Of a stretch of 16,404 nucleotides of DNA, positions 7,302 to 14,700 are shown piece after piece. Made by a program: the position numbers and the translations under genes. Source of the DNA: Bulleidia sp. Its GTDB lineage: Bacteria > Bacillota_I > Bacilli_A > Erysipelotrichales > Erysipelotrichaceae. Below the pieces are notes generated by a model that was not told the origin of the DNA, made no database searches, and saw nothing but the letters and a program-made list of their open reading frames with translations. Position 1 is the stretch's first letter. Every line of letters starts with the position of its first letter. The DNA lies in the NCBI GenBank assembly GCA_016293365.1, contig JAEDEK010000031.1, positions 1 to 16,404 of the forward strand, read 5' to 3'.

Positions 7302-7785
7302 ATGTTAAATTCTCTTTTCTTGTATATACTGTTCTGGTATAACGGATGGTATCTCCTTCTGTTCCCAGAATTTCCTTTTTAAAATCATCCGGATCAAAGG
7401 ATGGAAAGAAGGTATCTCCATCTTCAATCAAAACATCCACTTCCGTGATATACATCACATCCACAATCGGGATTGCTTCTTTGTATAACTGTGCACCACC
7501 TGCAATGCAGATATCCTTTCCTGCAGGGCTTTTTTCGATTGCCTGCTGCAGTGAAGATACGGTAAAACAGTCTTTCTGATTGATCTGCAGAGAAGAAGAA
7601 ACAATGATATTGGTTCTGTCCTTTAATGGATGACCGATAGCTTCATAGGTTCTTCTTCCCATGATGACTGTATTGCCTGTGGTAAGTGAAAGAAACTGTG
7701 AAAGTTCACCTGGAATATGCCATGGCATGGTACCATCTTTTCCAATGACATTATTACGGCTTCGTGCCACAATCAGACAGATCAT
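7288..7785 (-). CDS. folA: Dihydrofolate reductase
   Basis: 165 residues, normal for a chromosomal DHFR, which reduces dihydrofolate to tetrahydrofolate with NADPH. The key parts are present: IVARSRNNVIGKDGTMPWHI (Met20 loop region, residues 5-24), the catalytic acid E27 in GELSQF, the cofactor motif VIMGRRTYEAIG (40-51), the folate-binding R57 in LKDRTNIIVSS, the IAGGAQLY nucleotide loop (94-101), and a DTFFP motif. ATG overlaps the macro-domain stop as ATGA. There is no thymidylate synthase next to it, unlike many folA loci. It could be the housekeeping enzyme or a second copy; I cannot tell from the window. The family is the target of trimethoprim. Confidence 0.93.
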   Translation of the reverse strand: MICLIVARSRNNVIGKDGTMPWHIPGELSQFLSLTTGNTVIMGRRTYEAIGHPLKDRTNIIVSSSLQINQKDCFTVSSLQQAIEKSPAGKDICIAGGAQLYKEAIPIVDVMYITEVDVLIEDGDTFFPSFDPDDFKKEILGTEGDTIRYTRTVYTRKENLTYGSK

Positions 7786-8315
7786 ATGCTATTACCGGAT
7801 TTCAGACTTTCCAGAATCTGATTACCCAAAGCAAGCATCTCATCATCAATCACTGCAAATGTAATGGAAAGGCCTGCTTCTTCAAAATCTTCCATGAATG
7901 CAAGGCATGCACGTAAGGCAATATCCCATGCCTGTTGTTTTGGATAGCCATAGATACCGGCAGAAATCAGCGGAAATCCGATGGAATGACATCCATTGAT
8001 CATAGCAGTTTCCAAAGCATTCCGATAGGCTGAAGCCAGCAGATATTCCTCATCCTTGTTGCCGCCCTTCCATACAGGTCCAACCGCATGAATGATGTAG
8101 TCTGCATATAAATCAAATCCATCGGTGATCACAGCATTACCCGTTTTACAGTAACCGATTTTTTTACACGCATGTCCTAGCTTGTTTCTTCCTGCCCTGG
8201 CAAAGATGGCACCACATACGCCTCCACCTTCTTCCAGCTGTGTATTGGCAGCATTGACTACTGCATCCACCTTCAGTTCAGTCAGATCCGCTTTTCTGAT
8301 ATGCAGGTCTGTCAT
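7782..8315 (-). CDS. Macro-domain protein (YmdB/MacroD-type ADP-ribose hydrolase)
   Basis: 177 residues, essentially one macro domain. The signature VDAVVNAANTQLEEGGGVCG (residues 16-35) holds the N24-type catalytic asparagine and the glycine loop, and PLISAGIYGYPKQQA (115-129) is the phosphate/distal-ribose loop. These match the MacroD/YmdB group, which removes acetyl from O-acetyl-ADP-ribose or mono-ADP-ribose from proteins. The start and stop both overlap neighbours by 4 nt (ATGA), so translation is coupled to the DUF1349 gene upstream and DHFR downstream. No ADP-ribosyltransferase or sirtuin is visible in the window. Confidence 0.93.
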   Translation of the reverse strand: MTDLHIRKADLTELKVDAVVNAANTQLEEGGGVCGAIFARAGRNKLGHACKKIGYCKTGNAVITDGFDLYADYIIHAVGPVWKGGNKDEEYLLASAYRNALETAMINGCHSIGFPLISAGIYGYPKQQAWDIALRACLAFMEDFEEAGLSITFAVIDDEMLALGNQILESLKSGNSI

Positions 8316-8947
8316 ATGATGTTTTTACGTTGTGGTTTTACATCACCATCTTCATCCGGCTGCTGGCCATCGTGTGCCTGCCACATGCATTTTCCCATGG
8401 AAAGATCTGAGAAAACAGCAGTAAAGGAAGACTCTTCCGGACTGCAGGCGTAGATCCCGATCTGAATTGTATCTGCTCCTTTCCAAAGATGAGCAATCCG
8501 CATCATATGATATGTACTTCCATCAAAGGAATACTCAATGCGATAGTCATCGGCTCTTCTGGAAAGACGATACCAGATTTTTTTATGATCGGCTGGTATT
8601 TCGGTCACTGCCCAGTCAGAATAGCCAAGGTTAGTGACAACAGATCCCAGATTGGAAAACTGATCATTTTCATATTCACAGGATGCCTTCAGCCAGTTTT
8701 TACTGTCCTGATAGATGACAATACCACACTGATCAAAGCGGTGATGACTGGAATGAAATTCCGTCTTTACCGTAAATGAGAAATACTGCTCATCTGTTTC
8801 CATCAGGAATAATGGAGCATTGTCATTGCAGAAATGATAGTAGGTATTCTGCCATAAGTCTGTATGTGGCTGGGTAGTCACATATACTTTTCCATTTTCC
8901 ACAGTTACGTTCTGTGGTTTACGGATCCATTTCATTGTTTCAATCAT
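8312..8947 (-). CDS. DUF1349 (Ree1-like) lectin-fold protein
   Basis: 211 residues from ATG 8947. AGAAGGAAGGA 7-8 nt upstream decides this start; the open frame runs further up, but only through the end of the diguanylate cyclase gene. DUF1349 features run along the whole chain: DLWQNTYYHFCNDNAPLF (about 30-47), a QCGIVIYQDSKNWLKASCEY core (74-93), SNLGSVVTNLGYSDW, DYRIEYSFDGSTYHMMRIAH and IGIYACSPEESSFTAVF. The family has a concanavalin-like jelly-roll fold and binds or senses carbohydrates in the cases studied. No signal peptide, so cytoplasmic. It overlaps both neighbours (8 nt and 4 nt). A hydrophilic tail (QPDEDGDVKPQRKN) follows the domain. Its biochemical role here is unknown. Confidence 0.88.
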   Translation of the reverse strand: MIETMKWIRKPQNVTVENGKVYVTTQPHTDLWQNTYYHFCNDNAPLFLMETDEQYFSFTVKTEFHSSHHRFDQCGIVIYQDSKNWLKASCEYENDQFSNLGSVVTNLGYSDWAVTEIPADHKKIWYRLSRRADDYRIEYSFDGSTYHMMRIAHLWKGADTIQIGIYACSPEESSFTAVFSDLSMGKCMWQAHDGQQPDEDGDVKPQRKNII

Positions 8948-10448
8948 TTTTCTGATCCTTCCTTCTGTTGTTATAACACGGGTGCTTTTCATAAAAGCTC
9001 TTTTTATCCTGATACATATCTTCATCAGCTGCTGTAAAGGTATCGCTGTAGCTGTAATGAATACTGGAATCATATATCGCATAACCGATGGAAATCAGAG
9101 GATGGTTGCAGTCCATGGTATAAGACTCTGCAGCCTGTTCATTGTTTTTTCTGAAGGTATGTACCATCTTCGCAGCAACTGCACAGCTACGTCGATCCAG
9201 TATGATCACAAATTCATCGCCACCAATTCGATACAGCGTTTCTTTCGGGAATGATTCTTTCAGCAGTTTTGTACTGCTGATCAGAAGCTGATCTCCGAAA
9301 GTATGACCAAATCTGTCATTGATTCCTTTCAGGCCGTTGACATCCAGTACGATAATCGCAAAATGCATTTCTTTACCGGACTGGATTCCATTTTCAAGAC
9401 TGCTTCGTTTCTCCAGATATGCATCTCTGTTTTTACATCCTGTCAATGGATCCGTTCTTGTACTGTTCATCATATGATTGATCATACCGGATAATACCAG
9501 AATGATACATGTACACACCGCCATGGTAAACAGAACAATGGTAAAGATCATCTGATTACCTGCCTGATCAAGTTCCTTTTCCGATACGACAAGGATCAGA
9601 TAATCCCCGTTATGCATCCGAATGGAAGTTGTAATATATAACTGCTGTTTTTCACTAAAGGAAGAAGTAACACATGTATCTTCTCCTTCCCGTATCTCAG
9701 CAATCGTATCAGAACCGATCGGAGGTATTTGGCTGGCAGCAGTATGGAAGGAACCGTTACGGTCCATTAATAAGGCATAGCCACTGTCATACAGATGAAT
9801 GGAAGCAGTATTTTTCAATATGGAATCATAATCAAGATCCATACCGAACACACCGATCAGCTGTCCATCCACATACAATGGCTGTACATAGGAAATCATA
9901 TAGTAGCCGTTATTGACATTGACATGTGGCTGTAACCATACTGCCTCACCCTTTTCCACAGGAATATAATACCAACCAACCTGCTGTACATCACTGCAAT
10001 CATATAATGATAAATCCGTTGGTATCATTACATTGACAGTTCCATCTGTTTTCGTACGGGAAAGAAAGAAGCCTGCCGTTGAAGAAGTCAGTTGTGGGTT
10101 AAACCTGAAATACGCAGCAACAACTGGTTCACTGTTTTCCATCACAGAATATGCCAGTTTCTGTGTATCAATGACATACTGATTCAGAGCGTCTTCATCT
10201 TTCAGATCCATTGGATCCCTCAGCATCTGCAAATAATAATCTGATAACGTATGTACCAGTACTTCTGTTTCCAATAATCTTGTATTAATGGTTTCAGCAT
10301 TCTGCCTGCAGGCATACTCCAGTACCTGTCTGTTATCATTCTGTACCACATTACGGAAACTCATCAAAGAGATGGACCCGATCGACAGACCTGCTGTAAC
10401 GATACCGACAATGATGATACTGATCAGATTATTCCTTGTCTGGGTCAT
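8940..10448 (-). CDS. Membrane diguanylate cyclase: dCache sensor plus GGDEF
   Basis: 502 residues. ATG at 10448 has AGGAGG 6 nt upstream and lies within the last 20 nt of the preceding gene. Order: TM1 (about 8-30), an extracytoplasmic dCache-type sensor (about 31-297) with the usual YDCSDVQQVGWYY and LYVDGQLIGVFGMDLDY pieces, TM2 (about 299-322), then the GGDEF domain (about 330-490). Catalytic parts are intact: DPLTG (333-337), D369 and N371 of LDVNGLKGIND, and RIGGDEF (407-413). It should make c-di-GMP from two GTP in response to a small extracellular ligand. The RxxD product-inhibition site is not present; the equivalent positions 400-403 read FPKE. No PilZ or EAL protein is in the window. 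Confidence 0.93.
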   Translation of the reverse strand: MTQTRNNLISIIIVGIVTAGLSIGSISLMSFRNVVQNDNRQVLEYACRQNAETINTRLLETEVLVHTLSDYYLQMLRDPMDLKDEDALNQYVIDTQKLAYSVMENSEPVVAAYFRFNPQLTSSTAGFFLSRTKTDGTVNVMIPTDLSLYDCSDVQQVGWYYIPVEKGEAVWLQPHVNVNNGYYMISYVQPLYVDGQLIGVFGMDLDYDSILKNTASIHLYDSGYALLMDRNGSFHTAASQIPPIGSDTIAEIREGEDTCVTSSFSEKQQLYITTSIRMHNGDYLILVVSEKELDQAGNQMIFTIVLFTMAVCTCIILVLSGMINHMMNSTRTDPLTGCKNRDAYLEKRSSLENGIQSGKEMHFAIIVLDVNGLKGINDRFGHTFGDQLLISSTKLLKESFPKETLYRIGGDEFVIILDRRSCAVAAKMVHTFRKNNEQAAESYTMDCNHPLISIGYAIYDSSIHYSYSDTFTAADEDMYQDKKSFYEKHPCYNNRRKDQKND

Positions 10449-11208
10449 AGCATGCCTCCTGATTCTCGATACGCCATCTTACAAGCTCCGCTGTATCGTG
10501 GATTGCCTGTTCGATATGAAGTGTATGGATATATTCATACTGCTGCCTGCAGTGCATGAAATACATCAGAAGAAGACATACCGTTAATGCAATATTGATG
10601 AGTGATAATCCATAGAATACATACTGCAGAAGCATGCATAACACAAAGGTGATCATACAGGAAAGAAACACATGCTTCTGTGTTTTTGTCAGCTGTTTTC
10701 TGCATGTAAACAGACGCCATATACATATTCCAAATACAATACCACTTACGGCAAAACTGATCCATATCCCAGGACCTCTGCGATATCGGTTCAATGTATC
10801 AAATGTAAAATACAGACCTGTAAAAGGAGTTACCAGAAGTCCAAGCATCGCAATACAGTTGAGTAAAAAAGCATATTCTTTCCAGTGTGATTTATGCATA
10901 TCTTTCCTGTTTGTCAGGCAGTCGGTATATCCGATGAAACAGAACAGAAGCACATATTCCATCAGATACATGGAGTAGTTGCTGATTCGGGTCATAAAAG
11001 TCCCAATCATTGTAGTATCACCACGATACAGATATGCTAATGCATCACAGATCAGCATAATATTATTGACCAACACCATACGCCAGAGTTTTCTGCCTGT
11101 AACATCCCGATTACGGAATGTGGATGCACCAAGAATCAGACATACAACGATACCGATCAGGCAACCCCATATTTCAAAACTGATCTGAAAGATATTGAGT
11201 GTAGACAT
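10429..11208 (-). CDS. 7TM membrane protein resembling the sensor half of bacterial signalling proteins, no output domain
   Basis: 259 residues from ATG 11208, chosen for AGAAGGGA 8 nt upstream; longer starts (ATG 11244, TTG 11253) lack a Shine-Dalgarno. Seven hydrophobic segments can be placed at about residues 7-28, 43-61, 75-93, 109-128, 148-167, 180-200 and 201-219. The pattern NNIMLICDALAYLYRGD, then RISNYSMYLMEYVLLFCF, is familiar from the membrane part of Bacillota 7TM-GGDEF and 7TM-histidine-kinase proteins. Here the chain ends about 40 residues after the last segment (TAELVRWRIENQ), where a catalytic domain would normally begin. It overlaps the diguanylate cyclase gene by 20 nt, so the likely role, by inference, is a partner sensor or modulator of that enzyme. 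The ligand is unknown. Confidence 0.8.
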   Translation of the reverse strand: MSTLNIFQISFEIWGCLIGIVVCLILGASTFRNRDVTGRKLWRMVLVNNIMLICDALAYLYRGDTTMIGTFMTRISNYSMYLMEYVLLFCFIGYTDCLTNRKDMHKSHWKEYAFLLNCIAMLGLLVTPFTGLYFTFDTLNRYRRGPGIWISFAVSGIVFGICIWRLFTCRKQLTKTQKHVFLSCMITFVLCMLLQYVFYGLSLINIALTVCLLLMYFMHCRQQYEYIHTLHIEQAIHDTAELVRWRIENQEACYDPDKE

Positions 11209-11258
11209 ACTGTTATTCCCTTCTGACTTACGACAGATACTCATCGAATTCAAATACT

Positions 11259-11264
11259 ATTATA
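11259..11264 (-). promoter_or_regulatory. Candidate -10 element of the six-gene operon
   Basis: A perfect TATAAT on the minus strand about 50 nt upstream of the 7TM gene start. No good TTGACA is seen at 16-18 nt, so activity may depend on context. It sits just past the end of the broken PNPOx-like fragment. Confidence 0.45.
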
Positions 11265-11270
11265 TCCAAT

Positions 11271-11426
11271 TCATTCCCAATCGCTATCATGAATCATTAA
11301 AAAAGAGAACATAAATATGATCCAGTAGAATAAATGGCTATGAAATTGATATAAAGAAGACATGAAATACGTAATGATCTGGCTGATTGTATTCAGATCT
11401 TTTACTTCCCTGTCTTTTCTTCTCAT
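11271..11426 (-). pseudogene. Truncated 5' end of a pyridoxamine-5'-phosphate-oxidase-family (NimA-like) gene
   Basis: A 51-codon frame starting MRRKDREVKDLNTISQII. The opening M-R-R-K-D-R-E followed by D-x-x-x-I-x-x-I-I is the stereotyped N-terminus of the NimA/PNPOx-like FMN proteins of Bacillota, which normally run to about 150 residues. After about residue 20 the match stops; the rest (SSLYQFHSHLFYWIIFMFSF) is hydrophobic and unlike the family, and a stop follows at 11271. AAGGGG lies about 10 nt upstream of the ATG and a plausible promoter (11450-11478) precedes it. I read this as a deletion that kept the promoter and start and removed the catalytic body. The family call rests on about 18 residues. 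Confidence 0.5.
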
Positions 11427-11449
11427 TTGTTACTTACCCCTTTTTCATG

Positions 11450-11478
11450 ATTATCTTGCATCACATAATGAAAAACAA
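11450..11478 (-). promoter_or_regulatory. Candidate promoter of the PNPOx-like fragment
   Basis: On the minus strand TTGTTT (11473-11478), a 17-nt spacer and GATAAT (11450-11455), with the start codon 24 nt downstream at 11426. Both hexamers are one or more bases off consensus. Confidence 0.4.
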
Positions 11479-11568
11479 GCATGTTCTGTTTATGACTCAT
11501 CATCACAGCAGATGGTGACACAATGCATGACCATCTGAAAGATCATTTCAGTAAAACAATTCATTGTA

Positions 11569-11627
11569 GTATCAGACAAAAGAACAGGTATGCTCAATTA
11601 CCTGTTCTTTGCTTTCGTATCAGACAA
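11569..11627. repeat. 11-bp direct repeats flanking a perfect hairpin
   Basis: GTATCAGACAA occurs at 11569-11579 and again at 11617-11627, 48 nt apart. Between them lies the terminator-like hairpin 11579-11610. A direct repeat around a perfect inverted repeat is the layout of a target-site duplication, but also of a local slip duplication. Confidence 0.6.
11579..11610 (-). terminator. Bidirectional terminator hairpin downstream of the surface-protein gene
   Basis: AAAGAACAGGTA (11579-11590), an 8-nt loop, and TACCTGTTCTTT (11599-11610) form a perfect 12-bp stem. On the minus strand the stem ends TTCTTTTGTCTG; on the plus strand TTCTTTGCTTTC. It lies 173 nt after the surface-protein stop codon, the only good terminator on that side. 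Confidence 0.65.
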
Positions 11628-11643
11628 TAACTATGACACGTTA

Positions 11644-11692
11644 TATGGTAATGTAGTGACAGTTTGCTGCAGCAAAACTATGACATTACATA
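11644..11692. repeat. Imperfect long palindrome with a perfect 14-bp centre
   Basis: TTTGCTGCAGCAAA (11663-11676) is a perfect palindrome. The outer arms TATGGTAATGT (11644-11654) and ACATTACATA (11683-11692) are complementary except for one extra G. No T-tract follows on either strand, so it does not read as a terminator. Confidence 0.55.
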
Positions 11693-11782
11693 CGTCAGTT
11701 ACAATCTGACAGATCCAAGATGATTTCATTTAACCATAAGGTATGTAGAATTCACTGCGGTATTTTTTAATTACCACCACAG

Positions 11783-14700
11783 CTACATGTTATTATATGA
11801 ACTGTATTTTCTGAGTGCCTGAATTACTGCAATCAGACCAGCGCTCATCAGCATGATTCCACCCCACAGCAGGAGATCTGTCTGATCGGATGTATTTACA
11901 GAACTCTTTGCCTGAACAATGAATGTTGTTTCAGCAATGCCTCCATCAGATACGATACCGATTGTATGTGTACCAGCAGAGAGTGAAGACACATAGTCCG
12001 CTTTCAGTGTGATGATCGTACTGCCTTCCTTTGCAGTGTAGTTCTTTGAATCAAGTGTTTTTCCATCGATTCTAACTTCAATGAAATCTGCAAACTCTGC
12101 ATTGGAACGGAATGACAGTTCCTTCTTTTCTCCTGCTTTCACTGTCTGATTTTCACCTTCGATGATAGAAGGTTTCAGTTTAGCAACAACAGTTTCTTCT
12201 AAGCTGACTGGTTTTGTTCCTTCTGCATCCAGGAAGTATTCATGGCTGACTGTGCATTCCCAGTATTCAATGTTTCCCTTTTCAGCAACACTGGCAGCCT
12301 TAGCATCCACCTTGAGCAGCGTGTGCCCTTTAGCCTTGATCACTGTATCGGCGAGGCTGATTTCATTTGTGCATTCTTCATCGCTGAAGATCTTATTGCA
12401 TTTGCTGCATGTCCAGTATGCGATGTTTCCGTTTTCTGTACATGTCGCTTCTTTGGCGTCTGTTTTAACCAGAGTATGCTTTGCAAGCTCACCATACTCT
12501 TCACCGCATGTTGTACAGACTGCCTTGTGCGTGCATGTCGCTGTTCCGCCTGCATGTTCATTCTGGATCGTAATATGCTTTCTTACAACAAATCCGTAGC
12601 CATCTGCCGTAATAATACCTGCAGTCACATCAAATTTGTTTTCTGCGTCCAGATAATTCGATGCGGACAGTGTTCCCTTCCAGACTCCGTTTTCATTCAC
12701 AAGCATAATGGAGCTTCCAAGGTGTTCAAACTCAAAGCTACCCATTACCTGCGAAACGCCTTCCGGTACTTCAATTGCGAAAGTAAGATCCTGTGTTCTG
12801 CAAACCTTATCAGCGGACACGATTGTGACTTCCGGAATTGCCTGCTTGGCTGTTTCTTCTCCGCAGGCTGTGCACTTCTTCCAGTATTGTCCGTTTTCAC
12901 TCTGCCACTGATATGCATGTCCATCGTTAACAGTTACAGTAACAGAAGTCTCATTACCTGCCTTATCTTTGGCAACAACAGTCTGAGTTCCTTCTGCCGG
13001 GTTCAGCACGAACTGGTTATTCTCATCAAGCGTAACATTTGCGCCGTTAACCTTCACACTCTCGAGGTAATCTTCCTTGATAGTTACAGTTGGTGCCTCG
13101 CAATATGTTTTGCCGTTTTCTATGCCGGAAATAACAGGAGCCGTTGCATCAAGCACAATTCCGTCAGAATTGACATATGCCACATTACCGTTGGCGTCTG
13201 TCATTTTTGCATAAATAACATACTTGTGCTCGGGATTGATACTGAAGGCTGCATTGTATTCAGTGAAATTCTCACTTGGAAGTTCTGTTTCATTCAGTTC
13301 TTTGTCACTTAACAGATATTCAACCTTGACGGTTTCTCCGCTGTTATCACTTGCTGTAATTGTTACAGTCTGTGTATCCTTGAAGAACAGTCCGAAGGTA
13401 ATATTGTTAAGGAACGTATTCCAACTGTTTTCACCGATACTGATTTCGCCTGTAGGAGCTGCGGTATCTTTCCACTGCGCAGAAAGAATGACGTATGGAA
13501 TCTCTTCATCCAATACCAGTTCGGAATATGTAGTTGTTGCGCTTACGGTTTTATCTGAACATTTCCAACCGACAAATTCCCAGCCGTCTTTTATCGGATT
13601 GGCAATACCATCAAGAACTTTGGTGTCCCAGTTAACATCTGTTTTTTTACTGATGCCGTTTCCGCCATTTGTATCAAATATCACTGTGTATGTTCTTGGA
13701 GTCCACTTTGCCCAATAGGTCTTTTCTTCCATCTCAGTTGCCAAGATTTCGGTGATTGGATTGCCTGAACATGCCCCATTATCATACCATCCATCAAAGA
13801 AATAGCCAGGTTTATGAATGTTTGTCGGCAGCACAGCCCCCTGACCATAGGTATATTCTTCAACATTCCCTCTGTTGATGGTGCCACCATTGGTGTTCAG
13901 AGTAACAGTGTATACCGCTGGTACCCACTTAGCCCAGTATACTGTGCTGAACGGGCCTTTATCTACTATTTCCGTGACAGGTGAACCTGAAAGCTCTTCA
14001 TTATCATACCAACCTGCAAAGGTATATCCTGGCTTTGTTACCTGATCGGCAGTTGGGAGAATGTAAGGATCTTCTCTATTGGCTTTTTCGGGATACAAGT
14101 AGCCTTGTAATGGGGATGCAGGGTCCGCTTTCAGATCTTCTTCACTCCGCTTTAATGACCCTTCTTCCAGTTCTCCTCCATTCAAGCCAAAAGACAAAGG
14201 AAGGAAACGCTTCAGTTCTACGTTAATATTGGTTCCTGCATACGGCATTGTGATTGAATGCTGTGAACTACGGCTTATGACTTCTTTAGTTGTTTCGTCC
14301 GTCTTGACTGTGAACACACGGTATTGTCGTTCTCCAAGAGCAGCGAACCCCCTAAATAAAAGTTGTTCGCCTGCCTTGCCATAGATCTTTCCGTTGTAGT
14401 TGACCCCAGGCAAAGATGTAGAGAAATCCCATCCTACATCTTCGATTCCAGTAATTTTGAGTGGATAGTACAGGTTATCTGCTGTTCCTTCAAAGGTTCC
14501 ATCGACATAGATGGCGCCATTATTGGTTAAAGTAACCCCCTCAGGAACCACAAGCTTCTGATCTTCTCTGATTACAAGAATATATCCTTCTGGAATTGTT
14601 ACGTTATCTTTCAGTGTAACTGTCGAGCCATAGACCTTTCCTTGCGTTCCGATAAAAACAATTCCGTTCCACGAATCTCTGCTGTGATAATCAGGAATGC

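Larger units (their letters stand above)
11427..11782. other. Gap between the PNPOx-like fragment and the surface-protein gene; structured, no convincing gene
   Basis: This 356-nt stretch holds the fragment's promoter and leader, a 12-bp-stem hairpin with flanking direct repeats (11569-11627), an imperfect 49-nt palindrome (11644-11692) and a small dyad GTCAG-TTACAAT-CTGAC (11694-11710). I see no gene with coding character in it. Confidence 0.6.

Noticed and set aside
8948..9082. A 45-residue N-terminal extension of the DUF1349 gene
   Set aside because: It runs through the end of the diguanylate cyclase gene, while ATG 8947 has a strong AGAAGGAAGGA and begins at the domain.
11362..11538. A 58-codon plus-strand frame starting MKYVMIWLIVFRSF, like a small membrane peptide
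   Set aside because: The only Shine-Dalgarno-like stretch is too close to the ATG, and it is antisense to the PNPOx-like fragment, whose start and promoter are better supported.
11663..11676. The palindrome TTTGCTGCAGCAAA as a terminator
   Set aside because: No T-tract on either strand and no loop, so it cannot form a standard terminator hairpin.
12242..13312. A 356-codon open frame on the plus strand opposite the surface-protein gene
   Set aside because: It lies fully antisense to a well-supported gene, has no good ribosome binding site, and its cysteine-rich composition matches no family. It is a shadow of the coding bias of the minus strand.
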